A stretch of DNA of 64,000 nt from the NCBI GenBank assembly GCA_026707945.1, contig JAPOVV010000074.1, positions 1 through 64,000 of the forward strand. The letters run 5' to 3'. This stretch comes from Gammaproteobacteria bacterium. Its GTDB lineage: Bacteria; Pseudomonadota; Gammaproteobacteria; Pseudomonadales; Azotimanducaceae. Of the stretch, positions 35,763 to 47,295 are shown in pieces. Under the pieces are notes generated by a model that had not been told where the DNA came from, ran no database searches, and saw only the letters and a program-made list of their open reading frames with translations. The stretch's first letter is position 1. The number at the start of each line of letters is the position of its first letter. Position numbers and translations under genes: made by a program.

Positions 35763-36770
35763 TCACGTTGGAACGACTGCCTCCACATCCGGCTGCTGCT
35801 GTGACGTCATCAGTTCACCAATAACAGCCAATATATTCTCATTACGAAAAAGCACGCGATACGCACCATCAACGAGAGGCATATATACCTCCAATTCTTC
35901 TTTCTTTCTATACACCACCTCAAGCGTATTTACACCTTCCGCCAGCTTACCGAGTTTTTCTTGCGCTTCATCCAGACTCAATCCTTGAGCTAATTCAGAG
36001 CCAAGTTGAAAGTTCCGCGAGTGCGGAGATGTACATGTGGCGATTAAGTCACCCACGCCTGAAAGACCTAAAAACGTTATCGCATTAGCTCCCATTGATT
36101 GAGCGAATCGATTCATTTCCGCGAGACTTCGCGTGATCACCATGGCGAGCGCATTCTGACCGACTTGAAGCGTCGTCGCCATACCACAAATGATTGCGTA
36201 AATGTTCTTCAGTGCCCCACCCAGTTCGACACCATAGACATCCGAGTTACCGTACACTCTAAACCTCGAGCTCTGTAGATGTTCTTGTACGGTCGCGACT
36301 AGCTTTTCATCCTCGCTTGCAATCACGGTACCCGCAAACTGACCCGCTGCGATCTCCTCGGCTAAGTTTGGTCCACTCAACACACCGACTATCGCGTGTG
36401 AGATTTCATCCATGGCAATCTGACTCATCAAGCGGAACGACGTGGCTTCAACGCCTTTGGTGCCACTGACCACGTATGCGCCAGGGGATACATATTCGGA
36501 CATTGCCTTCGCGACTTCTCGAAACGATGCACTCGGTACCGTGATGAACAAGAGCTCACTCGAAGAAGCTGCCAAGTTGAGATCTGAGGTTGGTTGAACG
36601 CTTTCTGCCAGTTTGTGACCTGGTAGATAGCGCTTGTTCTCACGATCGCTCAACATGTCATGCAGCTGTTGCTCATCGCGCAACCAGAGATACGTCTCAC
36701 AATCGTTACGTGCCAAGATGTTTGCGATGACGGTACCGAAATTCCCAGCACCGATCACTGCGACTCTCAC
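35763..36770 (-). CDS. gpsA: Glycerol-3-phosphate dehydrogenase [NAD(P)+]
   Basis: 335 residues (E. coli 339). GpsA reduces dihydroxyacetone phosphate to sn-glycerol 3-phosphate for phospholipid synthesis. The N-terminal Rossmann motif VAVIGAGNFGTVIA is followed by TKGVEA, VLSGPNLAEEIAAGQ and the catalytic Lys in GGALKNIYAI. LSGVGDLIATCTSPHSRN is the family signature. It overlaps htpG by ATGA. Confidence 0.97.
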   Translation of the reverse strand: MRVAVIGAGNFGTVIANILARNDCETYLWLRDEQQLHDMLSDRENKRYLPGHKLAESVQPTSDLNLAASSSELLFITVPSASFREVAKAMSEYVSPGAYVVSGTKGVEATSFRLMSQIAMDEISHAIVGVLSGPNLAEEIAAGQFAGTVIASEDEKLVATVQEHLQSSRFRVYGNSDVYGVELGGALKNIYAIICGMATTLQVGQNALAMVITRSLAEMNRFAQSMGANAITFLGLSGVGDLIATCTSPHSRNFQLGSELAQGLSLDEAQEKLGKLAEGVNTLEVVYRKKEELEVYMPLVDGAYRVLFRNENILAVIGELMTSQQQPDVEAVVPT

Positions 36771-38644
36771 GCGCGATTCTCCAAGAGTTCGGCCAAAATC
36801 CCATTGACACGACGTACATATACCGCCGTATCCACGTCCAACGATCCATATGCGAGTCGCGCTTGATCAAGCAACGTACGCGTGAGGTCTTCGAACTTTG
36901 TTTCGTCCTCAAGCTCTTTGAGTCGTTGCACGAGTGGGTGCACCATGTTCAGTTCAAGCTTCAGTTTTTCTTCCCCGAGTATCTGATGGGTGTCCTTCAG
37001 CATGTTGCGAACACCCCGGCTGATCCACGGGCGCTCTCGAACGAGACAGGATGCCGATTCGTGCAAGCGCTGCGACGCTGTCACGTCGGAAAGCGATTCG
37101 TCTTCAAGAAGGTCCTTGACTCGCTGCAGAAGCACCTCGTCATCCTCGTCTGTCGATTCGACTTGATCGGTAGCGTCATCATCAGGCTTCTGCGGTAGCT
37201 CCACGTCCGATAGAGAGATATCTTTAAATGCGTGATCGTCGAAATCTTTGAATCGCTCAACGATGTATGAGTCGAAATCATCGCTCAAAAGTAACACTTC
37301 GATACCCGCATCCGTGTAGTGCTCAAGCAGCGGATTGTTGCGCAAGCTCGATGCAGACTCACCAACAAGGTAATAAATCTCCTTTTGTCCATCGGACGCT
37401 CGCTCGACGTATTCCTCTAACCCTACCGTCTGGTCCGAACCGTCGCTTTGGGTCGAAGCAAAACGCATGAGTTTGTAATAGTTTGCATCGTACGCCTGGT
37501 CCCAGTCGTAGGCTACCTTCATCTGGTGACCAAATTCAGTCCAGAACGCGTTGTAGCTATTCGCGTCCTTATTAGCATGGCTAAGCAGACTATCGACCAC
37601 TCTCTTAACAACCGCGTTGCGAACCGTGCGAATCTGATCATTCTCTTGAATCGATTCGCGTGACATATTCAATGGCAAGTCGCGTATGTCGACTACGCCT
37701 TTCACGAAATTGAGATTGTCTGGAAGAAACAGATCCAATTGATCCGTGATAAACACGCGCTGTGCGTACAACTTCAAGCCATGAGTCTTCTCCGTCATCG
37801 CGAACATGAACGGGGCCTTGGCGGGAACAAAGAGCAAACTCGTGTAGTCGACCTTGCCTTCAATCTTGTTGTGAGCCCATAACAACGGGTCTTGGAAATC
37901 GTGTGAAACGCTCTTGTAGAACTCCTTGTATTCGTCGTCGCTTATCGCGTTCTTCGGACGACTCCAAAGCGCTGTAGCGGTATTGATCTGTTTCGGTTCC
38001 GAGTCCTCACCCGCAACGTCGACGATCCAGACTGGCACGTCGACATGGTCGCTGTATTGTTTAACGATGTCTCGGAGCCTGAATTCGTCGGTGAATTCGC
38101 CTGCGTCTTCTTTTAAGATCAATTCGATCGTCGTACCGCGCGCGTGATCATCGACATCTTCTACTGTGAAGTCTGCCTCTCCAGAGGAAGTCCATTTCGC
38201 GGCTTCGGTCGTGCCCGCCCTACGGCTGGTCACGTTGATCTGATCGGCCACCAGAAACGCACTATAGAAACCGACACCGAACTGGCCGATCAGCTGCGAT
38301 GCTTCCTGTTGATCATCGTTGAGCATCTCGAAGAACTGCTCGGTCCCTGACTTCGCAATGGTGCCAAGATTCTCGACCAGTTCATCTCTGGACATGCCAA
38401 TGCCATTGTCCTCGATGGTAAGCGCATTGCACTTGCTATCGAACTTGACATGGATCCCTAATTCGCCTGCGTCGTCTAGTAACGTCGCGTCTGACAACGA
38501 CTCAAACCGCAATTTGTCGATCGCGTCGGCGGCGTTCGAAATCAATTCGCGCAAGAACACCTCCCGGTTTGAGTACAGGGAGTTGATCATCAATTTGAGG
38601 AGTTTTTGAGCTTCTGTTTGAAATGAATGAGTTTCAGTCGTCAC
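36767..38644 (-). CDS. htpG: Chaperone protein HtpG (Hsp90)
   Basis: 625 residues (E. coli 624). Cytosolic Hsp90, a dimeric ATP-dependent chaperone. The N-terminal GHKL ATPase shows NSLYSNREVFLRELISNAADA, IEDNGIGM and QLIGQFGVGFYSAFLVA. The middle domain holds the catalytic Arg region NMSRESIQEN, and the C-terminal dimerisation domain closes the protein. An acidic stretch near 475-495 (DDDATDQVESTDEDDE) lies before the C-terminal domain. gpsA follows with a four-base overlap. Confidence 0.97.
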   Translation of the reverse strand: MTTETHSFQTEAQKLLKLMINSLYSNREVFLRELISNAADAIDKLRFESLSDATLLDDAGELGIHVKFDSKCNALTIEDNGIGMSRDELVENLGTIAKSGTEQFFEMLNDDQQEASQLIGQFGVGFYSAFLVADQINVTSRRAGTTEAAKWTSSGEADFTVEDVDDHARGTTIELILKEDAGEFTDEFRLRDIVKQYSDHVDVPVWIVDVAGEDSEPKQINTATALWSRPKNAISDDEYKEFYKSVSHDFQDPLLWAHNKIEGKVDYTSLLFVPAKAPFMFAMTEKTHGLKLYAQRVFITDQLDLFLPDNLNFVKGVVDIRDLPLNMSRESIQENDQIRTVRNAVVKRVVDSLLSHANKDANSYNAFWTEFGHQMKVAYDWDQAYDANYYKLMRFASTQSDGSDQTVGLEEYVERASDGQKEIYYLVGESASSLRNNPLLEHYTDAGIEVLLLSDDFDSYIVERFKDFDDHAFKDISLSDVELPQKPDDDATDQVESTDEDDEVLLQRVKDLLEDESLSDVTASQRLHESASCLVRERPWISRGVRNMLKDTHQILGEEKLKLELNMVHPLVQRLKELEDETKFEDLTRTLLDQARLAYGSLDVDTAVYVRRVNGILAELLENRA

Positions 38645-38687
38645 GATAGCGAATAGATCAAGTAAGAGTGAGCAGTGAGTGGGTTCG

Positions 38688-38712
38688 GCTGATCAACCAC
38701 AAGTTGACCAGC
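38688..38712 (-). terminator. Hairpin after sucD
   Basis: GCTGATCAAC (38688-38697) and GTTGACCAGC (38703-38712) form a 10-bp stem with one non-Watson-Crick position and a 5-base loop. It lies between the sucD stop and htpG, 13 bases past sucD. There is no T-run on the - strand, so it may act as a weak terminator or mRNA 3'-end stabiliser. Confidence 0.4.
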
Positions 38713-38724
38713 GGTGAATTTTGT

Positions 38725-39603
38725 CTAGCTTGATTGAAGGTTCAAGTCGTTGAGTAGCTCGCCAATTTCTGCCAGGTTATTAACAGTCTGAGCGCCTGCT
38801 TCTCTTAGTGCTGCGAATTTCTCTTCGGCGGTACCTTTTCCCCCGGCGATGATAGCGCCGGCGTGTCCCATGCGCTTTCCTTTAGGTGCCGTGACACCGG
38901 CAATGTAAGCGACAACCGGTTTCGTTACATGATTGGCGATGAATTCAGCCGCTTCTTCTTCCGACGTACCGCCAATTTCACCCACCATGACAATCGCTTC
39001 AGTCGCAGGATCATCTTCGAACAGCCGTAAAACGTCGATAAAGTGTGTACCAGGGATCGGGTCGCCACCTATGCCAACGCACGTTGACTGGCCAAGCCCA
39101 ATATCCGTCGTTTGCTTGACGGCTTCGTAGGTCAATGTGCCTGAACGTGAGACCACACCGACCTTTCCAGGTAGGTGAATCTCGCCAGGCATGATGCCAA
39201 TCTTGCACTCGCCTGGTGTGATGACGCCTGGGCAATTTGGACCCACGATTCGCGTCGATGTGCCGTTGATATGGTGTTTCACGCGAAGCATGTCCAGCGT
39301 CGGAATGCCTTCGGTAATGCAAACGATCAGTTCGATACCCGCATCCGCCGCTTCAAGAATCGAGTCATAACAGAATCGTGCAGGCACATAGATGACCGAC
39401 GTTTTAGCACCTGTAATCGCGACGGCTTCAGCGACGGTATCGAAGACGGGTAAACCGAGGTGATGCGTACCACCCTTTCCTGGGGTCACACCGCCCACCA
39501 TTTTCGTACCGTAGGCGATGGCTTGTTCAGTATGCAGTGTTCCCTGAGAACCCGTGATCCCTTGGCAGATTACTTTCGTGTGCTTATCGACAAGAACGCT
39601 CAT
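38725..39603 (-). CDS. sucD: Succinyl-CoA synthetase alpha subunit
   Basis: 292 residues (E. coli 289). SucCD converts succinyl-CoA to succinate with formation of ATP or GTP. The CoA-binding N-terminal fold has [20 protein letters not shown] and [18 protein letters not shown]. The phospho-histidine loop is [17 protein letters not shown] near residues 246-262. It overlaps sucC by ATGA and closes the suc row. Confidence 0.98.
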   Translation of the reverse strand: MSVLVDKHTKVICQGITGSQGTLHTEQAIAYGTKMVGGVTPGKGGTHHLGLPVFDTVAEAVAITGAKTSVIYVPARFCYDSILEAADAGIELIVCITEGIPTLDMLRVKHHINGTSTRIVGPNCPGVITPGECKIGIMPGEIHLPGKVGVVSRSGTLTYEAVKQTTDIGLGQSTCVGIGGDPIPGTHFIDVLRLFEDDPATEAIVMVGEIGGTSEEEAAEFIANHVTKPVVAYIAGVTAPKGKRMGHAGAIIAGGKGTAEEKFAALREAGAQTVNNLAEIGELLNDLNLQSS

Positions 39604-40775
39604 GCGGGTACCATCGAGTCGGCAGCGGCGACGGCTTTTTCGGCCGCTTCAGGAAGTGTTGTTGCCGTAATGATGTTGAGACCGCTATTCGCAAGAATGC
39701 GCGAACCTTTCTCCGCGCTATTGCCGTCGAAACGAACGATAACGGGGACTTCGACGCCAACATCCTGCACCGCGCTCACGATTCCATCCGCAATATCTGC
39801 GCATGACACAATGCCACCAAAGATGTTTATTAGTACGGCTTTAACTTCGGGATCTGCCAAAATGATCTTGAATGCTTGCGACACGGAATCAACAGTCACA
39901 CCCCCACCGACATCAAGAAAGTTAGCTGGCATCCCGCCGCGCAGTTTCACCAAATCCATGGTGCCCATTGCTAACCCTGCGCCATTGACCATGCACCCGA
40001 TGTTGCCGTCAAGCGCGACGTAATTGAGGTCATACTCAGCCGCCTGCGCTTCTCTCTCATCATCTTGAGTCGGATCATTCAGTTCAACGAGCTCAGGATG
40101 CCGGAAGAGCGCATTGCTGTCGATGTTGACTTTCGCATCCAGACAGTGGATGTCACCGTTGGTCGTGATCACCAGCGGGTTGATCTCAACGAGCGAACAG
40201 TCAAGATCGTCAAACATGCGGCACAGGTTAAGGAAGAGTTTCGTAAATTGAACAATCTGTGGTCCTTGCATACCAAGACGGAACGCGAGTTGTCGACCTT
40301 GAAAATCCTGTGGTCCTAAGCCGGGATCGATCGAGGCGCGAAATATCTTTTCCGGCGTCTCTGCTGCGACTTGCTCAATTTCGACGCCGCCTTCCGCTGA
40401 TGCCATGACGACAACACGGGAAGACGCACGATCAATAACAGCACCTAAATACAGCTCCCTATCGATAGCCGTTAGTTCTTCAACATATAGCAGATTAACT
40501 GGCTGACCGTCCTCTGAAGTCTGCACAGTATGGATTTGATTTCCTAACCATTTATTGGCGAACGCACGAATCTCCGCCTCGCTGGATACGAGCAAAACCC
40601 CACCTGCTTTACCGCGTCCGCCTGCGTGAACCTGGACTTTTATTACCCACCTATCTCCGCCCAGCTCCAATGCAGCGGCAACGGCTTCATCAGCTGTCCT
40701 CGCAACCCGTCCGGCCGAGACAGGTAAACCATATTTGGCGAATAGTTCCTTGCTCTGATATTCGTGTAGATTCAT
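39600..40775 (-). CDS. sucC: Succinyl-CoA synthetase beta subunit
   Basis: 391 residues (E. coli 388). ATP-grasp subunit that binds nucleotide and succinate. [19 protein letters not shown] is the classic N-terminus. [17 protein letters not shown] and the CLVEINPL-type segment ([11 protein letters not shown]) lie in the grasp domain, and [33 protein letters not shown] is the C-terminal signature. It follows lpdA after 37 bases. Confidence 0.98.
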   Translation of the reverse strand: MNLHEYQSKELFAKYGLPVSAGRVARTADEAVAAALELGGDRWVIKVQVHAGGRGKAGGVLLVSSEAEIRAFANKWLGNQIHTVQTSEDGQPVNLLYVEELTAIDRELYLGAVIDRASSRVVVMASAEGGVEIEQVAAETPEKIFRASIDPGLGPQDFQGRQLAFRLGMQGPQIVQFTKLFLNLCRMFDDLDCSLVEINPLVITTNGDIHCLDAKVNIDSNALFRHPELVELNDPTQDDEREAQAAEYDLNYVALDGNIGCMVNGAGLAMGTMDLVKLRGGMPANFLDVGGGVTVDSVSQAFKIILADPEVKAVLINIFGGIVSCADIADGIVSAVQDVGVEVPVIVRFDGNSAEKGSRILANSGLNIITATTLPEAAEKAVAAADSMVPA

Positions 40776-40812
40776 TCGTATCGCTTAAAAGGTTAGAACG
40801 GACGCCCGATGA

Positions 40813-42249
40813 CTATTTTCCTTTGCGGCGATTGACCGTATGAATTGCATGCCCGGCTACTCCTAGTGCGGCTTCATGTACCGCTTCCGAAAGCGTTGGG
40901 TGTGCGAACATGATCAAACCTAAGTCTTCAGCGGTCGCACCAAACTCCATCGCGATAACCGCCTGTGCGACCAATTCCGATGCTTGCGGACCGAAAATGT
41001 GAACGCCGAGTAATCGATCTGACTCAGCGTCGGACACCACCTTGACGATGCCTTCCGCATCGGACCCGGCAAGCGCACGCCCGTTTGCAGCGAATGAAAA
41101 CGTACCTGCGTTGTAATCTGCGCCAGTATCTCGCAATTCCTGTTCGGTTTGTCCGACCCATGCGATTTCAGGATGGGTGTAAATAACCGATGGAATACAG
41201 TCATAGTTGACAGCAGGTTTAAATCCCGCTATCCGTTCTGCGACCATGATGCCTTCTTCCATGCCCTTGTGAGCCAACATCGGGCCACGAACCGCATCAC
41301 CGACTGCGTATACATCCGACGCGTCGGTCTCACACTGCTCATTCACGAAAATGAATCCTCGCTCATCGAGTTTTACCGGGCTGTCAGCGCTCAACAGCTG
41401 TTCAGAGTACGGCGCTCGACCGACCGCCACGATGAGTTTGTCGCATTCGAGCGTCTGTTCTTCATCGTTGACGAGATAGGTAACTGTTACGCCGTCACCA
41501 TGGTTCTCGCTGCTAAGAACTCTCGTACCTAGTCGAATGTCCATGCCCTGTTTTGAAAACGACCGCAGCGCATCGCGCGCAATCCGTTCATCTGCGTTCG
41601 GTAGGAATTTCTCAAGCGCTTCAAGCACCACGACTTCCGATCCAAATCGCGCCCAAACGCTCCCGAGTTCCAATCCAATAATCCCGGCGCCGATGATGCC
41701 AAGACGCTTTGGAACTTCCGTGAAGGACAACGCCCCCGTGGAATCGACAATGCGATCGTCGTCGACAGGTGCCGCCCCGATACGCATGGGTTCCGAACCT
41801 GTCGCCAGTATGACGTGCTTGGCGTTAAGTATTTCCTCCGATCCATCATCTTTGGTCACTTTGACGTCAGATCCGGGAAGGAGCGAACCGACACCATGGT
41901 ATGGTGTTACGCCATTACCGCTGAACAGCATCCCTACGCCACCAGTCAGCTTAGCAACGACTTCATCCTTGCGCGCGAGGACACCAGCTAAGTCCAGTTC
42001 GACTTTTGAGACTTTTAACCCCAGGTCGCCATAGTCGTCAGTCGCTACGTAGCGGTGCGATATGTCGAGTAGTGTCTTAGACGGAATACAGCCAACGTTG
42101 AGACATGTGCCGCCTAAAGAGGGTTTTCCGTCAGCGTCCTGCGTCTTGTCTACGCAAGCAACGCTCATACCTAATTGAGCAGCACGGATTGCTGCGTGAT
42201 AGCCGGCAGGTCCGGCGCCGATGACCACGATGTCGTAAGAATCACTCAC
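40813..42249 (-). CDS. lpdA: Dihydrolipoyl dehydrogenase (E3)
   Basis: 478 residues, normal length. E3 reoxidises the lipoyl groups of 2-oxoglutarate dehydrogenase and passes electrons to NAD+. The FAD motif is VIGAGPAGYHAA, the redox disulfide is in GGTCLNVGCIPSK, the NAD site is GIIGAGIIGLELGSVW, and the C-terminal His/Glu pair lies in AHPTLSEAVHEA. It stands between sucB and sucC, so this copy probably serves SucAB. Confidence 0.97.
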   Translation of the reverse strand: MSDSYDIVVIGAGPAGYHAAIRAAQLGMSVACVDKTQDADGKPSLGGTCLNVGCIPSKTLLDISHRYVATDDYGDLGLKVSKVELDLAGVLARKDEVVAKLTGGVGMLFSGNGVTPYHGVGSLLPGSDVKVTKDDGSEEILNAKHVILATGSEPMRIGAAPVDDDRIVDSTGALSFTEVPKRLGIIGAGIIGLELGSVWARFGSEVVVLEALEKFLPNADERIARDALRSFSKQGMDIRLGTRVLSSENHGDGVTVTYLVNDEEQTLECDKLIVAVGRAPYSEQLLSADSPVKLDERGFIFVNEQCETDASDVYAVGDAVRGPMLAHKGMEEGIMVAERIAGFKPAVNYDCIPSVIYTHPEIAWVGQTEQELRDTGADYNAGTFSFAANGRALAGSDAEGIVKVVSDAESDRLLGVHIFGPQASELVAQAVIAMEFGATAEDLGLIMFAHPTLSEAVHEAALGVAGHAIHTVNRRKGK

Positions 42250-42263
42250 ACTATAAACCTATA

Positions 42264-43478
42264 TCAGAGTTCAAGAAGAATTCGAGCAGGATCTTCAATC
42301 ATCCCTTTGATTGTCACCAAAAACTGTACCGCTTCCTGACCATCGATAAGCCGATGGTCGTATGAAAGCGCTAAGTACATCATCGGGCGCACAACGATCT
42401 CGCCATCTTCAACCACAGGACGATCCTGAATCTTGTGCATACCCAATATCGCTGTCTGCGGTGGATTGAGGATCGGTGTCGACATCAGAGAACCGAATAC
42501 ACCGCCGTTGGAAATCGTGAAGGTACCACCGGTCATTTCATCAATGGATAGCTTGTTCTCGCGTGCTTTTTCACTGTATTCGACGATCTGATCTTCGATC
42601 TGATGTAAACCTAATGCGTCGGCGTCTCTGACGATCGGTACAACCAAGCCGCGTTCCGTACTCACCGCCACACCGATGTCGTAAAAACCGTGATAAACCA
42701 CGTCGTCCCCGTCTAGCGACGCGTTGACCGCCGGAAAGCGTTTTAGAGCCTCCACGGATGCTCGGACGAAGAAGCTCATGAATCCAAGCCGCGTGCCGTT
42801 GTGGCGAGCGACGAACTCGTCCTGGTATTGACGTCGCATACGCATGATCGGATCCATGTTCGCTTCGTTGAACGTCGTCAACATCGCGGCCGTTTGTTGC
42901 ACTTCGACCAGGCGTTTCGCGATCGTGGCTCGCAGCCGCGTCATCGGCACACGCCGTTCGACGCGTGCTGTGGAATCGAGTGGCGCTAACGGCTCGATTG
43001 CTTCACCAGTCGCATCGTCTTCAGGCGATGCTTTCGTTTGTGCGGGCGGCACAGCTCGAATCTCGTCGAGCATTTTCGAAACGTCGCCTTTTGTGACCAT
43101 GCCTGATCGACCCGTGCCGTTGACGATCGAAAGGTCAAGGTCGTGCTCCGATGCGAGTTTACGAGCCGCTGGTGATGCCGCAACTTCTGTCGCTTCGCTC
43201 GCGCTGGCAGCGGTGACGTCCATCGGTTCGCTTGCCTGCACCTCCGCTGATTCGTCGATCGAGCAAAGTAGGTCCTCACTCTCGATGGTATCGCCTTCTT
43301 GCTTATAGACCTGCTCGATACAACCGCTGGCTTGAGCCACGATCTCAATCGTCGTTTTCTCAGTTTCGACATCAGCAAGTAAGTCGTCACGCTCTACGAA
43401 ATCACCTTCTTGCTTGTACCACTTCGTCAGTTCCCCTTCGCTAATCGACTCCGGGAACTTGGGTGCTCTAATTTCCAT
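42264..43478 (-). CDS. sucB: 2-oxoglutarate dehydrogenase E2, dihydrolipoamide succinyltransferase
   Basis: 404 residues (E. coli 405). One lipoyl domain at about 2-75, with the modified Lys in [11 protein letters not shown] (most SucB have ETDKV). An Ala/Glu-rich linker follows, then the E3-binding domain ([32 protein letters not shown]) at about 103-136. The catalytic domain contains [16 protein letters not shown] with the active-site His and Asp. It starts 2 bases after the sucA stop. Confidence 0.97.
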   Translation of the reverse strand: MEIRAPKFPESISEGELTKWYKQEGDFVERDDLLADVETEKTTIEIVAQASGCIEQVYKQEGDTIESEDLLCSIDESAEVQASEPMDVTAASASEATEVAASPAARKLASEHDLDLSIVNGTGRSGMVTKGDVSKMLDEIRAVPPAQTKASPEDDATGEAIEPLAPLDSTARVERRVPMTRLRATIAKRLVEVQQTAAMLTTFNEANMDPIMRMRRQYQDEFVARHNGTRLGFMSFFVRASVEALKRFPAVNASLDGDDVVYHGFYDIGVAVSTERGLVVPIVRDADALGLHQIEDQIVEYSEKARENKLSIDEMTGGTFTISNGGVFGSLMSTPILNPPQTAILGMHKIQDRPVVEDGEIVVRPMMYLALSYDHRLIDGQEAVQFLVTIKGMIEDPARILLEL

Positions 43479-43480
43479 GC

Positions 43481-46321
43481 CTAATTACCGTGTAATGCGT
43501 CTTGCACTGCTTTTTCTTGACGTACTGAATAAATTACTTGCGATCCGCTAGCCGGAGCTGCGTATGAGTCTCGCCCTGCATACCGAAGCGTCAATTTAGG
43601 ATGGGTCTGTGCAATGACATCTTCAAGCCGATGTTTGAGCGAATACCAAGCGCCTTGGTTCTTCGGTTCCTCTTGGCACCACACGACGTCTTTCAACTTC
43701 TCGAAGACGCTCAGATGGTCCGTTAATTCTGCGGTTGGGAACGGATATAGTTGCTCAATTCGAATGATCGCAGTGTCCTCAATTTCATCGGCACGTCGAG
43801 ATTCGAGCAGGTTATAAAAAACTTTTCCGGAACACAACACCACACGCTCCGCGTTGCTCACGTCGATATCATCGCACTCGCCGATGACATTCTGCCAATG
43901 TCCATCTGCAAGTTCTTCAAGCGTCGACATCGCGAGTTTGTGGCGCAACAGACTTTTCGGCGACATCACAACCAATGGCCTTCGCATCATCCGAATCGCC
44001 TGGCGTCGAAGCAAATGAAAGACTTGGGCGGGTGTTGTGGGTATACATACCTGTATGTTGTGTTCGGCACACAACTGTAAATAGCGTTCCAAGCGCGCGG
44101 AAGAGTGTTCTGGTCCTGCACCTTCGTAACCGTGTGGCAGCAACATCACCAAACCACAAAGCCGCGTCCATTTCGCCTCACCACTTGAAACGAATTGATC
44201 TATCACGACTTGTGCGCCATTCGCGAAGTCCCCGAACTGGGCTTCCCAAATGACCAGCGCATTTGGGGTCGTCGTCGCGTACCCGTATTCGAATGCCAAT
44301 GCTGCTTCTTCTGATAAGAGCGAGTTGTATAGCGAAAAACGTACATCATCTTTCGCAACGTCATGAAGCGCAACGTGTTCTTCACCCGTCCGCTGACAAT
44401 ACAGTGCGGCATGACGGTGACTGAACGTGCCGATACACACATCTTGTCCCGCCAAGCGCACGTTGAATCCTTCGTCCAACAGCGTCGCATACGCCGCGAT
44501 CTCCGCACCACCCCAATTGATAGCCGCAGCCCCCGCAAGCATCTTTTCGCGATCCTCAAGAATTTTTGTCACCTGGCGGTGCACGACGAAACCCGTCGGC
44601 GTCGAAGCGAGTACTTGGCCAAGTTCTCGCAACCTCGTTCGACTAAACGTTGTATCAGCTGGCGCATCCCAATCGTGGCCTATGTACGGTCTCCAATTGA
44701 CAAACAGCGCTTCGTCCGGGTCGCTCACCAATGACAATGCGATCGTTTCGCCGTTATCCAGCCGATCTCGCAACGTATTCGCCATTTCGACGGCTTGCCC
44801 GGTTCTGAGAATCCCTTCCGACTCTAATCGTTGAGCATAGAGAGATCGCGTTGTGGGATGACTGCGGATCTTCTCATACATCAGCGGCTGACTCTTAAAC
44901 GGATCCTCCGCTTCGTTGTGACCACGCCTTCGATAGCACACCAAGTCAATTACAAAATCGCGCCCATACGCGTTGCGGTAGTCGGTCGCAAGCTGCGCTG
45001 CGAACACGACGGCCTCGACATCGTCGCCATTGACATGCAGGATCGGTGCTTGCACCATCTTCGCAACTTCACTGCAGTACTCCGTTGAACGAGCGTCTAG
45101 ACGTTCACTCGTGGTGAAACCGATCTGATTGTTCAGAATGATGTGGATCGTTCCGCCCGTGAAGTAACCACGCGTTTGTGACATCTGGAACGTTTCCATT
45201 ACGACGCCTTGTCCGGCGAACGCCGCATCGCCGTGGATCAGAATCGGTGCAACTACTGTGCCTGTAGGGTCATTCCGGCGATCTTGTCGAGCTCGCACTG
45301 ATCCCTCGACAACGGGTCCAATGATCTCGAGGTGGGACGGATTAAATGCGAGCGCGACGTGCATTTCACCTTTCGATGTCATGACGTTGGAAGAAAAACC
45401 CTGGTGATACTTCACATCACCGGTGTTCGCGTCATCGAGCCTGGTTCCCTCGAATTCATCGAATAAATCCGCGGTGCGCTTACCAAGAATATTGACTAGT
45501 ACGTTTAGCCGGCCTCGGTGAGCCATACCAATCACGACCTCTTGCACATCCCAGTGCCCGAGTCGTTGTAACGTTTCGTGGAGCATTGGAATCAGGCTCT
45601 CGCCGCCTTCCAAGCCGAACCGCTTCGTACCTGGATATCGATTTTGTAGATAGTTCTCTAACCCTTCGGCAGCAGTTAAGCGTTCGAAAATCTCGAGCCG
45701 TTTCTCCGATTCGAATATGGCATGCGCCCGTACAGTTTCCAGGCGTTGTCGTAAATACAGTTCCTGTTGTTCATCACTGATGTAGGTGTATTCAGCGCCG
45801 ATCGAGCCGCAATAGGTTTCCTCAAGCGCATCAATGATCTCCTGGAGTGGCGCAGTTTCCCGCTCGATGAACGATGAAGAACCGGTACTGAATTCAGTAT
45901 CCAGGTCCGCCGCTGATAGTTGATGCCACTCAAGAGTCAGTTCGTCGCATGGCGACCGCTCGAGCAACCCGAGCGGATCAATCTGCGCTCGGCGGTGCCC
46001 TCTACTTCGGTACTCGTTCACCAATTCGAGGACACGTATTTGTTTTCTTTCGTGCTCGGATATGTACTCGTTGCTTTCGCGTTCAACCTGCGCTTTAAAC
46101 CGATTGCGACCTAGTCGCTCGAAGTGGTCAATGACCGTACTATGTGCGATGTCAGCGCCTTGTGATGCGCGAACTGCGAGGGTGCTAAAGTAGTCACGCC
46201 ACTCTTCCGGAACCGAGTTCGCATTTTCGAGGTATTGCTCGTACATGGCTTCAATATATGAAGCACTCGCACCCGACAAGTGCGAACTGCTGAGCATGCG
46301 CTCAAGTAGGGATTCCGCCAC
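43481..46321 (-). CDS. sucA: 2-oxoglutarate dehydrogenase E1
   Basis: 946 residues (E. coli 933). Thiamine-diphosphate-dependent decarboxylase of the 2-oxoglutarate dehydrogenase complex. The N-terminal [24 protein letters not shown] is typical. [34 protein letters not shown] and [18 protein letters not shown] carry the cofactor-binding and catalytic residues. The start is GTG. The sdh genes usually just upstream are here about 6 kb away across an accessory block. Confidence 0.98.
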   Translation of the reverse strand: MAESLLERMLSSSHLSGASASYIEAMYEQYLENANSVPEEWRDYFSTLAVRASQGADIAHSTVIDHFERLGRNRFKAQVERESNEYISEHERKQIRVLELVNEYRSRGHRRAQIDPLGLLERSPCDELTLEWHQLSAADLDTEFSTGSSSFIERETAPLQEIIDALEETYCGSIGAEYTYISDEQQELYLRQRLETVRAHAIFESEKRLEIFERLTAAEGLENYLQNRYPGTKRFGLEGGESLIPMLHETLQRLGHWDVQEVVIGMAHRGRLNVLVNILGKRTADLFDEFEGTRLDDANTGDVKYHQGFSSNVMTSKGEMHVALAFNPSHLEIIGPVVEGSVRARQDRRNDPTGTVVAPILIHGDAAFAGQGVVMETFQMSQTRGYFTGGTIHIILNNQIGFTTSERLDARSTEYCSEVAKMVQAPILHVNGDDVEAVVFAAQLATDYRNAYGRDFVIDLVCYRRRGHNEAEDPFKSQPLMYEKIRSHPTTRSLYAQRLESEGILRTGQAVEMANTLRDRLDNGETIALSLVSDPDEALFVNWRPYIGHDWDAPADTTFSRTRLRELGQVLASTPTGFVVHRQVTKILEDREKMLAGAAAINWGGAEIAAYATLLDEGFNVRLAGQDVCIGTFSHRHAALYCQRTGEEHVALHDVAKDDVRFSLYNSLLSEEAALAFEYGYATTTPNALVIWEAQFGDFANGAQVVIDQFVSSGEAKWTRLCGLVMLLPHGYEGAGPEHSSARLERYLQLCAEHNIQVCIPTTPAQVFHLLRRQAIRMMRRPLVVMSPKSLLRHKLAMSTLEELADGHWQNVIGECDDIDVSNAERVVLCSGKVFYNLLESRRADEIEDTAIIRIEQLYPFPTAELTDHLSVFEKLKDVVWCQEEPKNQGAWYSLKHRLEDVIAQTHPKLTLRYAGRDSYAAPASGSQVIYSVRQEKAVQDALHGN

Positions 46322-46478
46322 GAGCCAACGTCCTCATCTGCAATTCCGCGTATTTTCCAAGAGTTCTCGCCGATTTCGACATCTGTAGCCCAAATTACAG
46401 CTACAAATGATGACAAATGCGCTAGAGCTCTTACTTCATCGCCATTGTAGAAGGTATCGAGGTGCAAAATCCTGATCC

Positions 46479-47225
46479 ATGACGACGCATAGCATTAGAT
46501 TTGAAGGCGCAAACCTGCACGTCGAAACGGATGGTGATTCATCGCATCACGCGTTGCTGCTTTGGCCACCTGGAAGTAGCACCCTGCGGGTGTGGGATCA
46601 CCTAATTCCCGAACTTGCAACACGCTTCCACGTGATCCGTATCGATGTTCGTGGTTATGGTAAGAGCGAACCCGATCACTTGGACGAGGCGCAATTCACT
46701 TTTCATCAATACGCACGCGATGCGCGGTTCGTTCTTGATCAGCTCAACATTGAAGCAACACATGTCTGGTCACAGTCCTGGGGTACACGCGCGGCCATCG
46801 TGTTCTGTGCTAAAAACCAAGCGTACGTAAAGTCCGCGGCACTCTACGCAGCCAATCTCGATCTGCCAGATGTCGCGGCACAACGTCGAGGTACAAAAGA
46901 CGCAGCCGACGAACGGAACTCACTAGGGATAGTCTCAGCACCTCCGCCTACCGGATTCAACGAACATCGTAGTACGCGAGCTGCGCAACTCGCAGCAGGC
47001 GCACTTCGAAAAATCCAGTTAGCCGATGTGATTGACGAATTGACGATGCCTATATTGATCGGTACTGGCAGCCACGACCCTAATTTAATGTCGAGTCGCG
47101 TCATCGCGTCTCGTCTCGACAACGCACAACTCATCGAATTCGAGCACGTCGGACACAATGCGATTCTCGAGCACCCGACGTTAGCGCTCCGAACGTTTCT
47201 TGAGTTTCATGAGATGCTGACTTAG
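46479..47225 (+). CDS. Alpha/beta hydrolase, function unknown
   Basis: 248 residues with a typical alpha/beta-hydrolase core: LLLWPPGSSTLRVWDHLIPEL at the oxyanion region, VIRIDVRGYGKSEPD after strand 4, a nucleophile elbow SQSWGT (the usual GxSxG with the first Gly replaced by Ser), an Asp in GTGSHDP and His in VGHNAILEHP. The triad therefore seems complete. Substrate unknown. It is divergent from sucA across 157 bases and is the first gene of the block separating suc from sdh. Confidence 0.85.
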   Translation: MTTHSIRFEGANLHVETDGDSSHHALLLWPPGSSTLRVWDHLIPELATRFHVIRIDVRGYGKSEPDHLDEAQFTFHQYARDARFVLDQLNIEATHVWSQSWGTRAAIVFCAKNQAYVKSAALYAANLDLPDVAAQRRGTKDAADERNSLGIVSAPPPTGFNEHRSTRAAQLAAGALRKIQLADVIDELTMPILIGTGSHDPNLMSSRVIASRLDNAQLIEFEHVGHNAILEHPTLALRTFLEFHEMLT

Positions 47226-47295
47226 CTCATACGCGGATTTAGTTTGTTTTTAGATCGCCTTTAAACTATCGCGCCTGCTAATCGAAGAGATACTT

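Noticed and set aside
46111-46467. Possible gene of 118 codons on the - strand across the sucA start
   Set aside because: It lies mostly inside sucA in another frame and its product resembles nothing; the upstream part is the sucA leader.
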